Source: Pararoseomonas baculiformis
GTDB lineage: Bacteria > Pseudomonadota > Alphaproteobacteria > Acetobacterales > Acetobacteraceae
Reading direction: 5' to 3'
Assembly: GCF_017813395.1 (NCBI RefSeq)
Contig: NZ_JAGIZB010000002.1
Coordinates: forward strand, 62,001 to 126,000
DNA: 64,000 nucleotides
Shown piece by piece: positions 8,267 to 17,700 of this stretch (the first letter of the stretch is position 1; each line of letters begins with the position of its first letter). The position numbers and the translations under genes were made by a program. Under the pieces are notes generated by a model. That model ran no database searches. It saw only the letters and a program-made list of their open reading frames with translations, and was not told where the DNA came from.

Positions 8267-9367
8267 ATGAGGCTCGTCGTCTTCGGGCTCGCGGTCTCCT
8301 CATCCTGGGGAAACGGCCATGCCGCGCTGTGGCGGGCCCTGATCAGCGCGTTGACCGCGGATGGCCACCGCGTCACCTTCTTCGAACGCGACGTTCCGTA
8401 CTATGCCGAACACCGCGATCTGCACGGCCTGCCCGATGGCGGCGAACTCGTGCTCTACCGCGACTGGGCGGAGGTCCTGCCTCGCGCGCGCCGCGCCCTG
8501 GCGGAAGCGGATGCCGGCATGGTCACCTCCTATTGCCCGGATGCGGCAGAGGCCACGGCGCTGGTGCTGGGCAGCCGCGCATTGCGCTGCTTCTACGACC
8601 TCGATACGCCTGTCACCCTCGCGCGCCTCTCCGCCGGGGAACCTGTCGGTTATATCGGCCCGGAGGGGTTGGGAGAGTTCGACCTCGTCCTCTCCTACAC
8701 CGGCGGCGGCGCGCTGGACGCCCTCCGCGACAGGCTGGGCGCTCGCCGCGTCCTGCCACTCTACGGTTCCGCCGATCCAACCATTCACTGCCCCGCGCCG
8801 ACGGAGCCGCGCTTCGAGTCGGTGCTCTCCTATCTTGGTACCTATGCGGCCGACAGGCAGGCGGTTCTGGAGCAGCTCTTCCTCGAACCCGCGCGGCGGC
8901 GGCCCGCGCACCGCTTCGTGATCGGCGGCGCGCAGTACCCACAGGATTTTCCCTGGACCCCGAACACCTGGTTCCTGCGCCATCTGCCCCCGGCGGAACA
9001 CCCCGCCTTCTATGGCTCCTCGCGTCTGACGCTGAACGTCACGCGGGAGGCAATGGCGCGCTCGGGCTGGTGCCCCTCCGGGCGGTTGTTCGAGGCCGCG
9101 GCGTGCGGCGCCGCCATCCTCTCCGACTGGTGGGAAGGCCTTGACGCTTTCTTCGAACCTGGGCGCGAGATCCTGATCGCGCGTTCGACGGAGGACGCCC
9201 TTGCCGCGATCGACCGCTCGCCGGAGGAGCTGGCCGCGATCGCCCGGCGTGGTCGCGAGCGCTGCCTCGCCGAGCACACCGCGCAGCGCCGCGCGCGGGA
9301 GCTCGTGGCCGCTCTCGAACCGGCGGTTTCCTCCGCACTCTCTCCTGCCGCAGAGGCAGGAGAATGA
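8267..9367 (+). CDS. CgeB-like glycosyltransferase, first gene of a seven-gene operon
   Basis: The 366-residue product resembles the CgeB / Glyco_trans_1_2 group. It starts MRLVVFGLAVSSSWGNGHA, like the nucleotide-binding N-terminal domain of a GT-B enzyme. The C-terminal half has LTLNVTREAMARSGWCPSGRLFEAAACGAAILSDWW in outline: NVTR, PSGRLFEAAACGA and LSDWW are the usual donor-site elements. EILIARSTEDALAAI follows as in CgeB proteins. GAGGAGGGCTGC lies before the ATG at 8267. The stop overlaps the next start (ATGA). It most likely transfers a sugar to the operon's product. No signal peptide or membrane segment is visible. Confidence 0.8.
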   Translation: MRLVVFGLAVSSSWGNGHAALWRALISALTADGHRVTFFERDVPYYAEHRDLHGLPDGGELVLYRDWAEVLPRARRALAEADAGMVTSYCPDAAEATALVLGSRALRCFYDLDTPVTLARLSAGEPVGYIGPEGLGEFDLVLSYTGGGALDALRDRLGARRVLPLYGSADPTIHCPAPTEPRFESVLSYLGTYAADRQAVLEQLFLEPARRRPAHRFVIGGAQYPQDFPWTPNTWFLRHLPPAEHPAFYGSSRLTLNVTREAMARSGWCPSGRLFEAAACGAAILSDWWEGLDAFFEPGREILIARSTEDALAAIDRSPEELAAIARRGRERCLAEHTAQRRARELVAALEPAVSSALSPAAEAGE

Positions 9368-10152
9368 GCCGTGTCTGGGGGGTCGTGCCCGCGGCGGGGC
9401 AGGGCACGCGGATCCAGCCGCTCGCCTTCTCGAAGGAGTTGCTGCCCGTCGGCAGCCGCGTCGATGAGAGTGGCGTCGAGCGCCCGCGCGCCGTCAGCGA
9501 GCATCTGGTGGAGCGCATGGTGCTCGGCGGCGCGGACCGGATCCTCTTCGTCATCTCGCCGCTGAAATCGGATATCCTTCGCTATTACGGCGCCAGCTAC
9601 GGCAGCGCCGAGATCGCCTATGCCGTGCAGGAGCGCGCCGCGGGCCTCTGCGATGCCATCTTCCGCGCCGTCCCCTTCATCGCGCCGGAGGATCAGGTGC
9701 TGGTGGGCCTGCCCGACACGGTCTGGTTCCCCGCCGATGCGTTGCGCCATCTCCCCGACGACCGCCTGAGCTTCCTGCTCTTCCCCGTGGAACGGCCCGA
9801 GCTGTTCGATGCGGTGGACACGGATGCGGAGGGCCGCGTGCGCGAGATCCTGGTGAAGCGTCCGGGCGCTGCGACCAACTGGATCTGGGGCGCCTTCAAA
9901 ATGCCCGGCGCCACGCTCCATGCCCTGCATGCGTTGTGGGAAGCGCGCGAGCGGGAGGACGAGTATATCGGCACCCTCGTCAATGCATGGATCGCGCGCG
10001 GGAACGATGCCTGGGGCCTGCGCGCGGGAAGCAGCTATGTGGATACGGGAACGTTGAACGGATACCGCGATGCCTCCCGGCTTCTCGATGGACCGGGCGA
10101 CCTGCTCGGCCTGCCGGATGGCAGGCGCGGCACGGCGGGAGAACAGGCTTGA
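9364..10152 (+). CDS. Sugar-1-phosphate nucleotidyltransferase
   Basis: This 262-residue enzyme matches the NTP_transferase family (glucose-1-phosphate thymidylyl/uridylyltransferase-like). VVPAAGQGTRIQPLAFSKEL holds the signature AAGQGTR (10-16) and the lysine of the SKELLPVG loop (24-30). VLVGLPDTVWF replaces the usual LGDxxF metal/substrate loop. Near the C terminus, YVDTGTLNGYRDA matches the D-T-G segment that closes the active site. Its role would be to activate a sugar 1-phosphate for the transferases on either side. It starts within the stop of the preceding gene and its own stop overlaps the next start (TTGA). The nucleotide and sugar cannot be told from sequence. Confidence 0.85.
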   Translation: MSRVWGVVPAAGQGTRIQPLAFSKELLPVGSRVDESGVERPRAVSEHLVERMVLGGADRILFVISPLKSDILRYYGASYGSAEIAYAVQERAAGLCDAIFRAVPFIAPEDQVLVGLPDTVWFPADALRHLPDDRLSFLLFPVERPELFDAVDTDAEGRVREILVKRPGAATNWIWGAFKMPGATLHALHALWEAREREDEYIGTLVNAWIARGNDAWGLRAGSSYVDTGTLNGYRDASRLLDGPGDLLGLPDGRRGTAGEQA

Positions 10153-10973
10153 GCGAGACGGATATCTGGACGCCGGAGCGAATTGCCGCGCGCGCCGCGG
10201 AACTCGGCCCCTGGTTCCACAACCTGGATCTGCGCGGCGTGCGCACGGCACCGGGCCATTTTCTCGGCGATTACCCCGCCAGCAAGTTCCGCAACTTCTC
10301 CCATGTCATCCCCAAGGACCTGACGGGAAAGAGCGTGCTCGATATCGGCTGCAATGGCGGCTTCTACTCGATGGAGATGAAGCGGCGCGGCGCGGCCCGC
10401 GTGCTCGGCGTGGATTTCGATGAGGACTACCTCGCCCAGGCCCGCTTCGCCGCCGAGGTGGAGGGGCTGGATATCGAGTTCCGCCGTCTTTCCGTCTATG
10501 ATGTCGCGCGGCTCGGCGAGCGCTTTGATCTCGTGGTCTTCATGGGCGTGCTCTATCACCTCCGGCACCCGCTGCTCGCGCTCGACCTCATCTTCGAGCA
10601 TGTCGCGGATGACATGCTGCTCTTCCAGTCGCTCCAGCGCGGGAGCGAGCGGATTGCGCCGGTGGAGCCCAATTACCCCTTCAGCGAGACGGCCATCTTC
10701 GACGATCCCGGCTTTCCGAAGATGCACTTCATCGAGCATGCCTATTCGGACGATTTCACCAACTGGTGGGCCCCGAACCGTGCCTGCTCCGCCGCCATGC
10801 TTCGCTCCGCGGGCTTCGCGATCGAGGCCGAGCCCGAGCCCGAGGTGTTCCTATGCCGGCGCGCGAAACGCTCCCAGGCCTTCTACGGCGCGGTCTATCC
10901 CGCGCGCGGTCCGGATGATGCGGAAGGCGGCGGCGTCGCGCCATGGGACGAGAGCAAGGGCGCGCCCGCCTGA
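10149..10973 (+). CDS. SAM-dependent methyltransferase (CmoB-like, possibly TIGR04290 family)
   Basis: The 274-residue product has the class I fold: VLDIGCNGGFYSMEM (motif I), LGVDFDEDYL (motif II), then FDLVVFMGVLYHLRHPLLAL, where GVLYHLRHP is shared with CmoB and related methyltransferases. The N terminus, ELGPWFHNLDL and NFSHVIPKDLTGKSVLDIG, matches what I recall of the TIGR04290 methyltransferases that travel with PIG-L deacetylases and glycosyltransferases; that attribution is from memory. TTG at 10149 is chosen because it overlaps the preceding TGA and the frame upstream is a shadow of the nucleotidyltransferase. The C-terminal part (after RACSAAMLRSAGF) is the usual lid. It probably methylates the operon's glycoside or its precursor. 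Confidence 0.8.
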   Translation: MSETDIWTPERIAARAAELGPWFHNLDLRGVRTAPGHFLGDYPASKFRNFSHVIPKDLTGKSVLDIGCNGGFYSMEMKRRGAARVLGVDFDEDYLAQARFAAEVEGLDIEFRRLSVYDVARLGERFDLVVFMGVLYHLRHPLLALDLIFEHVADDMLLFQSLQRGSERIAPVEPNYPFSETAIFDDPGFPKMHFIEHAYSDDFTNWWAPNRACSAAMLRSAGFAIEAEPEPEVFLCRRAKRSQAFYGAVYPARGPDDAEGGGVAPWDESKGAPA

Positions 10974-11776
10974 GTGCCGGGGCGCTGCTGACGCGTCTCG
11001 CGCGGCGCGAGCCGCTGGAAGATCCTGTAGCCATCGTCGTCGCGCACCCGGATGACGAGACGCTCGGCGCGGGCGGCGTGATGCCGCTTTTCCGTGACCT
11101 TCTTCTCCTGCAGGTCACCGATGGCGCTCCGCGCAATCTGGAGGACGCCCGGGCGGCCGGCTTCTCCACCGCCGAGGACTATGCCGAAGCGCGTGAGCGG
11201 GAGCTGCAGGCCGCCCTGCGCGTCGCCGGTGTCGCGCCGGGCCGAGTCAGGCTGGGCGCGGCGGACCAGGGCGCCTCATTGAACATGCCTGCCATAGCCC
11301 GGGCCATGGCGGCCCATCTGGCACGGCATGGCACGCGCTGGGTGCTCACCCATGCCTATGAGGGCGGGCATCCGGATCACGATGCCACCGCCTTCTGCGT
11401 GCAAGCGGCGGCGGCGCTGCTGGCGCGCGGGGGTGGGGAGGCGCCCGCGATCCTGGAAATGCCGTTCTATCATGCTGCGCCGGATGGCTGGGCCATCGGC
11501 CGCTTCCTGCCCGGCCCACCGCACACTGTTCTGCAACTGACAGAGGGCGAGCGCGCTCGGAAGCGAGCGATGATCGATGCGTTCACCACGCAGGCCGGCG
11601 TCCTGGGCCAGTTCCCTTTGGACAATGAACTCTTCCGCCAGGCCCCGGCCCATGACTTCACCGCCCCGCCACATGAGGGCCAGCTTCTCTATGAGCGGCA
11701 TGGCTGGGGCATGGGGGGCCAGCGGTGGCGGGCGCTCGTGGCAGAGGCATCCCTGGCGCTAGGCCTGGCCGTATGA
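10943..11776 (+). CDS. PIG-L family deacetylase
   Basis: PIG-L (LmbE-like) enzymes are zinc hydrolases that remove N-acetyl groups from amino sugars, as in GPI, mycothiol and bacillithiol biosynthesis. The 277-residue product has the metal motif AHPDDE (34-39) and the second motif HPDH (143-146), with VTDGAPRN between them. The ATG at 10943 gives a 31-bp overlap with the methyltransferase; a CTG at 10970 is a shorter alternative just before the conserved domain. Its presence implies that an N-acetylhexosamine moiety is built and then deacetylated within this operon's pathway. It is cytoplasmic by sequence. Confidence in the family is high; the substrate is unknown. Confidence 0.9.
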   Translation: MGREQGRARLSAGALLTRLARREPLEDPVAIVVAHPDDETLGAGGVMPLFRDLLLLQVTDGAPRNLEDARAAGFSTAEDYAEARERELQAALRVAGVAPGRVRLGAADQGASLNMPAIARAMAAHLARHGTRWVLTHAYEGGHPDHDATAFCVQAAAALLARGGGEAPAILEMPFYHAAPDGWAIGRFLPGPPHTVLQLTEGERARKRAMIDAFTTQAGVLGQFPLDNELFRQAPAHDFTAPPHEGQLLYERHGWGMGGQRWRALVAEASLALGLAV

Positions 11777-12819
11777 GCGGCCGCGCGCTCACCATCCTTT
11801 CCGTCGCCTATCCGCTCGCGCCGGTCGGGCCGGATTCCGTGGGTGGCGCGGAACAGGTCCTGTCCACGATGGACCGCGCCCTGGAAGCCGCCGGTCACCG
11901 CTCCATCGTGGTGGCCCAGGAAGGCTCCAGCGTGGCGGGCAGGCTGCGTCCCGTGCCCCGCCCGGCCGGCGCGCTCGGCGACGACGCGCTGAAGCGGGGC
12001 GAGGCCGAAACCGTGGACGCCATCGCCAATGTGCTGCGAACCGAACATGTGGACCTCGTCCACCTCCATGGCCTGGACTTCCACGCCTATCTCCCGCCGC
12101 CGGGCCCGCCGGTGCTTGCCACGCTGCATCTCCCGCCGGCTTGGTATCCGAAGGAAGCGCTGCAGCCGCGGCGCCCGCGAACCTGGCTGCACACGGTGTC
12201 GGCTTCCCAGGATGCGGCAATGCCCTGCCATGGCGGCAGCATCCTGCCGCCGGTGCCCAACGGCGTGCCGGTCGCCGAACTGGCGCGGGCACGCCACGCG
12301 CGCCGGCGCTTTGCGCTCATGCTCGGCCGCATCTGCCCGGAGAAGGGGCAGCATCATGCGCTCGACGCCGCGCGGCGTGCCGGCATGGCCCTCCTGCTCG
12401 GGGGGGAGGTGTTCCCCTATGAGGCGCATGAGCGCTACTTCACCGAGGAGGTAGCGCCGCGCCTGGATGCCTGCCGGCGCTTCCTCGGGCCACTCGGCTT
12501 CACGCGCAAGCGGCGGCTCCTCTCCGGGGCGCGCTGCCTTCTCATCCCCAGCACGGCGCCGGAAACCAGCTCCCTCGTCGCCATGGAGGCCGCCGCCTGC
12601 GGCACCCCCGTCATCGCCTTCCGCTCCGGCGCCCTGCCGGAGGTGGTGGAGCATGGCCGCACCGGCTTCCTCGTTTTGGACGCGGCGCAGATGGCGGAGG
12701 CGATGGCGGCCGTCGCCGGGCTGGAGCCCGAGCTGATCCGCGCCGTCGCGCGGGAGCGCTTCTCCCAGGAACGCATGGTGGCCGACTACATCGCCCTCTA
12801 CAGGCGTCTCGCGCCATGA
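11773..12819 (+). CDS. GT4 family glycosyltransferase
   Basis: This 348-residue GT-B enzyme starts SGRALTILSVAYPLAP and contains SVGGAEQVLSTMDRAL, the glycine-rich acceptor-side loop. VHLHGLDFHAYL and RFALMLGRICPEKGQHHAL lead to the donor site, where TAPETSSLVAMEAAACGTPV contains the E-x7-E motif, followed by AFRSGALPEVVEHGRTGFLV. All are typical of GT4 retaining transferases such as MshA-type and lipopolysaccharide enzymes. The ATG at 11773 overlaps the PIG-L stop as ATGA; an upstream in-frame start at 11725 is unlikely. Together with the PIG-L gene next to it, a pattern like MshA/MshB (GlcNAc transfer then deacetylation) is suggested, as inference. Confidence 0.88.
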   Translation: MSGRALTILSVAYPLAPVGPDSVGGAEQVLSTMDRALEAAGHRSIVVAQEGSSVAGRLRPVPRPAGALGDDALKRGEAETVDAIANVLRTEHVDLVHLHGLDFHAYLPPPGPPVLATLHLPPAWYPKEALQPRRPRTWLHTVSASQDAAMPCHGGSILPPVPNGVPVAELARARHARRRFALMLGRICPEKGQHHALDAARRAGMALLLGGEVFPYEAHERYFTEEVAPRLDACRRFLGPLGFTRKRRLLSGARCLLIPSTAPETSSLVAMEAAACGTPVIAFRSGALPEVVEHGRTGFLVLDAAQMAEAMAAVAGLEPELIRAVARERFSQERMVADYIALYRRLAP

Positions 12820-13829
12820 AGGCGGAGCTGATCACGACGGACTCGGCGCTGGCGGCGCTCCGGCCCGAATGGGAGGTTCTCTGGAGCAAGGCCGCCCGGC
12901 ATCCAGGGGTTACCACGCCCTTCCAGTCCCCGGCCTGGCTTCTGCCCTGGTGGGACGCCTTCGGCACGGGCCAGCCGCGTGTCGCCGCGCTGCACGGCGC
13001 GTCGGGCCTGGTCGGCCTCCTGCCCCTTTACATGCTGGAGGAAGGCGGGGGGCGGAAGCTCCTCCCCATGGGCGTCGGCATCACCGACTACTTGGACGCG
13101 CTCATCGATCCTGCCGCCCCGGCCGGGGCCGCCTCGATCCTCCTGGAGACGGCGCTCGGATCGGCCGCCCGGGATGGGGTGGCGAGCTGCGACCTCCCCG
13201 ACCTTCCGCAGGGCGCCGCGCTCCACAACGCCGCCGCGCCACCGGGCTGGCGCGCGGAGGCCTGGACGGGCGAGCCCTGTCCCGTCCTCACGCTGCCCGC
13301 CAGCCCGGAGGCGCTACGCGGGCCGGTTCCCCCCAACACGCTGCGCAAGCTCCGCATGTCCCGCCACCGCGCGGAGCGGGCCGGTGGCTGGTCCGCGGCC
13401 ACCGCAGGGTCGGATGAGGTGATGCCGGCCTGGGACGCACTCGTGGCCATGCACCAGGCCCGCTGGACGCGGCGGGGGGAGGGCGGTGTCCTGGCGGATC
13501 CCCGCGTGCTCGCCTTCCATCGCGCCGCGCTGCCGCAACTGCAGCAGGCCGGTGCGCTGCGCCTTCTCACGCTTCGCATCGCCGGCGAGGTCGCGGCTGT
13601 GTATTACGCCCTGGCGGCCGGCCCGGACCGGCTGCTGTTCTACATCAGCGGCTTCGACGAGGCCCGCGCCTTCGAAAGCCCAGGGACCATCCTGCTCGGC
13701 CACGGCATCGAGGCCGCCATTGCCGAGGGCCGGCGCGAGATCCACTTCCTCCGCGGTGGCGAGGCCTACAAATACGCCTGGGGCGGGGTGGACCGCATGA
13801 ATACCGGGCGCCGCCTCCTGCCGCCGTGA
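12816..13829 (+). CDS. CelD/BcsL-like GNAT acyltransferase
   Basis: The 337-residue product matches the CelD/BcsL (Acetyltransf_6, FemAB-like) group. PFQSPAWLLPWWDAFG near the N terminus and VPPNTLRKLRMSRHRAE in the middle are typical. The C-terminal GNAT domain ends in EGRREIHFLRGGEAYKYAWG, a diagnostic stretch for this family. Such enzymes acylate amino sugars or surface glycans; CelD and BcsL occur in polysaccharide loci. A free amine created by the PIG-L protein would be a natural acceptor, which is inference. Start overlaps the GT4 stop (ATGA), and the stop overlaps the next start (GTGA). Confidence 0.85.
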   Translation: MKAELITTDSALAALRPEWEVLWSKAARHPGVTTPFQSPAWLLPWWDAFGTGQPRVAALHGASGLVGLLPLYMLEEGGGRKLLPMGVGITDYLDALIDPAAPAGAASILLETALGSAARDGVASCDLPDLPQGAALHNAAAPPGWRAEAWTGEPCPVLTLPASPEALRGPVPPNTLRKLRMSRHRAERAGGWSAATAGSDEVMPAWDALVAMHQARWTRRGEGGVLADPRVLAFHRAALPQLQQAGALRLLTLRIAGEVAAVYYALAAGPDRLLFYISGFDEARAFESPGTILLGHGIEAAIAEGRREIHFLRGGEAYKYAWGGVDRMNTGRRLLPP

Positions 13830-14761
13830 CGGAGCAGGACCCCATCGCCCTCTGCCTCGCGGGGCGCATCTCTCCCGAGGTGGCGCTGGCCCGCCTTCTC
13901 CTGTCCGGCGCCAGCCCGGCGGCGGTGGCGCAGGCCGTAGCGGCGCGGCGCAGCCCCGGCCCCGCCTGGAGCCGGCTGCAGGCCCTGGCCTCGGGAGGGG
14001 AGGGCGGGATGGAAGCCCTTTCCGCCATGATCCAGGAGGCCGGGGTGGACCATGCCACCTCCGGCGCCCCGCCGGACGAGGCCGTCGCAGCCATCGCCGC
14101 CCTGTTCGACCGCGCCGTGGCCCGCGCGCCCGAGGCCAGCGTCGCGGCTTATTCCCTTGGGGATCCCGCCATCCTCGCGACCGCCACGGCGGAACTCATC
14201 GCCTGGCTGGAGGGAGAGGGGCTCATCGGCCCGGAGCGGGACGTGCTGGACCTGGGCTGCGGCATCGGCCGCGTCTCCGCCGCCCTGGCTGCGCGCTGCC
14301 GTTCCGTGCTCGGCCTGGATGTCTCCCCGGGCATGATCGCCGAGGCCCGGAGGCGCCACGGGTCCATCCCCCGGCTCCGCTTCGAGACGACGCCCGGCAC
14401 GGGCCTTTCCTCCCTGCCTGAACGTTGTTTCGACCTGATCCTGGCCGTGGATAGCTTTCCGTATCTGGTCCAGGCTGGGGCTGAGGTGGCGGAGCGGCAC
14501 CTGGCCGATGCGGCGCAACGGCTGCGCCCGGACGGGGCCTTCGCCATCCTCAACCTCTCCTATCGCGGCGACCTCGCCCAGGACCGCGCCGATGCCGCCC
14601 GCTGGGCGGAGCATGGCGGGTGGCAACTGGCGCTGAACGGGACAAGTCCCTTCACCCTGTGGGACGGGGCCGCCTTCCTCTTCCTGCTTCCTCCCCCCGG
14701 CACAAAGGGCGCGCCGGAACCGGAAGCGAGCACGGCCCACATTCCAGCCCCCAGGCCCTGA
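13826..14761 (+). CDS. Class I SAM-dependent methyltransferase, last gene of the glycan operon
   Basis: The 311-residue product has an unusual ~140-residue N-terminal helical region (SPEVALARLLLSGASPAAVAQAV...) followed by a methyltransferase fold: VLDLGCGIGRVSAALAARC (motif I), VLGLDVSPGMIAEARRRH (motif II) and FDLILAVDSFPYLVQAG (motif IV). It starts with GTG overlapping the acyltransferase TGA. The N-terminal extension has no recognised domain. Ending LYFxL-like strands (AAFLFLLPPP) close the fold. It would add a second methyl group in this pathway, or act on the same molecule at another position. The reading frame ends 37 bp before the Mfd start. Confidence 0.82.
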   Translation: MTEQDPIALCLAGRISPEVALARLLLSGASPAAVAQAVAARRSPGPAWSRLQALASGGEGGMEALSAMIQEAGVDHATSGAPPDEAVAAIAALFDRAVARAPEASVAAYSLGDPAILATATAELIAWLEGEGLIGPERDVLDLGCGIGRVSAALAARCRSVLGLDVSPGMIAEARRRHGSIPRLRFETTPGTGLSSLPERCFDLILAVDSFPYLVQAGAEVAERHLADAAQRLRPDGAFAILNLSYRGDLAQDRADAARWAEHGGWQLALNGTSPFTLWDGAAFLFLLPPPGTKGAPEPEASTAHIPAPRP

Positions 14762-14798
14762 CATGCCGCCGCACCAGCCCTGAGAGCGTTTGCAGCCC

Positions 14799-17700
14799 AT
14801 GACGGATCGGGGGGAGCGCATGGTGGGCCTGGCGGCGGAACCGGAGGGCCTGCTGGCCGCCGGGTTGGTGGAACTGGCCGCGGCGGGGAAGGGGGCCATC
14901 CATCTTGCCCGCAGCGAGGCGCGTGCAGCCCGCCTGGCAGAGGCCGCGCGCAGCCTTGCCCCTGGTCTTCGCGTGCTGCTCCTGCCCGCCTGGGACTGCC
15001 TTCCCTATGACCGCACCTCCCCCTCGCGCGCCGTCATGGGCACGCGCATGGCCGTCCTGCGTGCGCTGTCCCCGGGCGAGCGCGGTCCTGTCCTGCTGAT
15101 CGCTGGCATCGACGCCGCCACCCAGCGCCTGCCCCCGCCCGAAGCCTATGCCGAGCTGCGCCTGCAAGCCGGCCAGCACGCCGATCCAGCCATGGTCGAA
15201 AGGCGCCTCCGGCAGCTCGGCTACGTGCTGGACGACCGGGTGGACGAGCCCGGCGAAGCGGCGCTGCATGGCGGCGTGCTGGATGTGCATCCGGCCGGCG
15301 ACGGCTTGCTGCCCTGCCGCATCGCGACGGAGGAGGGACGCATCACCTCCATCCGGCATTACGACCCGCTCACCCAACGCAGCCTGGATGAGGCGGAAGC
15401 CGTCACCCTCGGTCCCGTTTCGGAGCTGGTCCTGTCCGAGGACTCCACCGAAGCGCACGGCCAGGGGATCGAGCACGGGCTCGCCGAACTCTACCCCGCC
15501 CTCACGGATATCTTCGCCCTTCTCCCTGGCCTGCCCGTGGTCATGGATCCGGAGGCCGAGGGCTTGCGCGCCCAGCGCCAGGAGGATGTCGCGGATGCCT
15601 TCCGCGCGCGCTTCGCGCTCACCACGCCGGACGAGGCGGTCCAGCGCGCCTCCGAGCCCGCCCGCCTCTACCTGGACGACGCGGCCTGGGCGGCGGCCCT
15701 CACGGGCCGGGAGGTGACGAGGCTGGCGGAGTCGCCGGAGGAGCCGCCGGGCCTCCTCCCGCATTTCCGCGACGAGCGGGAGCCGGACGAGGCCTTCCTG
15801 AACTTCCTGGAGGACAGGCTGGCCGAAGGGACGCGCGTCGCCCTGGCCGGCCGCACGCGCCAGCGCACCAGGGCGCTGCTCCGCCTGATCCGCCAGCGCC
15901 TGGATGTCGAGCCCGGGCGCGTGGATGGGTGGGTGGCGCTCCGTGCCGCGCCGCCCGGCACGCTGGGCCTGCTGGACGGCATGCTGGAGGCGGGCTTCGA
16001 GGCCGAGGGGGCTGTGGTCATCTCCCCCAATGACCTCCGCCCGGCCGCCATCCGCCACGCCACCCCCGAACGGGAGCGGATCCTGCGGCTCGCCGGCACT
16101 GGCCTGCAGCCCGGCGATGCCGTGATCCACCTGGACCACGGGCTCGGCGCGCTTCGTGGCGTGGAGCCGGTGACCATCCGCGATGTCACCCTGGATTGTC
16201 TCAAGCTGGAATATGCCGGCGGCGCCACCCAGCTCGTGCCCCTGGACGAGATGGACCGCATCTGGCGCTACGGCGCCGAGGCCGAAGGCGTCTCCCTGGA
16301 CCGCCTGGATGGCGAGGCCTGGGCCAGGCGCCGAGCCGAGGTGGAAGCGCAGATCGCCGGAACCGCCGAGGCCCTCGTCGCCCGCACGCGCGAGGAGGAG
16401 CAGCGCCGCGCCCCCGTGCTGAAGGCCCGTGGCGCCGCCTATGACCGCTTCTGCGCCCGCTTCCCCTTCACCCTGACCGAGGACCAGGCCGAGGCCATCG
16501 ATGCCGTGCTGGCCGATCTCGCATCGGGCCATCCGATGAACCGCCTGGTCTGCGGCGATGTGGGCTTCGGCAAAACCGAGGTGGCCCTGCGCGCCGCCGC
16601 CGTCGCGGCGCTGGCCGGAAAGCAGGTCGCCATCCTCGCCCCCACCACGGTGCTGGTGCGCCAGCATCTCACCACTTTCCGCCGCCGCTTCGCGGGCATG
16701 AAGTGGAATGGCAGGCCCATCCGCATCGAGCAACTCTCGCGGCTCTCCTCCGCGGCCGATGCCAGGGCGGTGAAGGCGGGCCTTGCGGATGGCTCCGTCC
16801 GCATCGTGATCGGCACCCAGGCCCTGGCCGGCAAGGGTGTCTCCTTCCAGGAGCTCGGCTTGGTCGTCATCGACGAGGAGCAGCGCTTCGGCACGCGGCA
16901 GAAGACCATGGTCCGCCGCCTGGGCGAGAACACGCATGTCATGGCGATGACGGCCACGCCCATCCCGCGCACGCTGCAATCGGCACTGGTCGGGCTGGAG
17001 GAACTCAGCGTGATCGCCACGCCACCCGGCCGCCGCCAGCCCATCCGCACGGTCCACATCCCGCTGGACGACGCCGTGCTCCGGCAGGCCCTGGCGCGCG
17101 AGAAGCGGCGCGGCGGACAGAGCTTCGTCGTCTGCTCCCGGATCGAGGACCTTCCCGCCATGCGCGGGCGCATCGCCGGCCTTCTCCCGGAGCTGGAGAT
17201 CATCGAGGCCCATGGGGAGATGCCGGCGGACCAGGTGGACACCGCCCTGGTGCGCTTCGCGGAAGGGGAGGGGGACGTGCTCCTCTCCACCAACATCGTG
17301 GAGACCGGGCTGGACGTGCCCCGCGCCAACACGATGATCGTCTGGCGGGCCGACCGCTTCGGCCTGGGCCAGCTCCACCAGCTCCGTGGCCGCGTCGGCC
17401 GGGGCCGCCTGCGCGGCACCATCATCCTGATGACGGACCCTGAGGAAGCGCCGAGCCCGCTGACCCTCAAGCGCCTGAAGGCGCTGGAGGCGTTCGACCG
17501 GATCGGCGCCGGCTTCGCCATCAGCGCCCGGGACATGGACCTGCGCGGCGCCGGCGACCTGCTGGGCGAGGAGCAGGCCGGCCATATGAAGCTGATCGGC
17601 ATCGAGCTCTACCAGCACATCCTGGACCGCGCCCTGCACGCCGCGCGCGGCGAGCCGCTGGAGGAGGACTGGATGCCAAGCCTCGCCATTGCCGTCCCCG

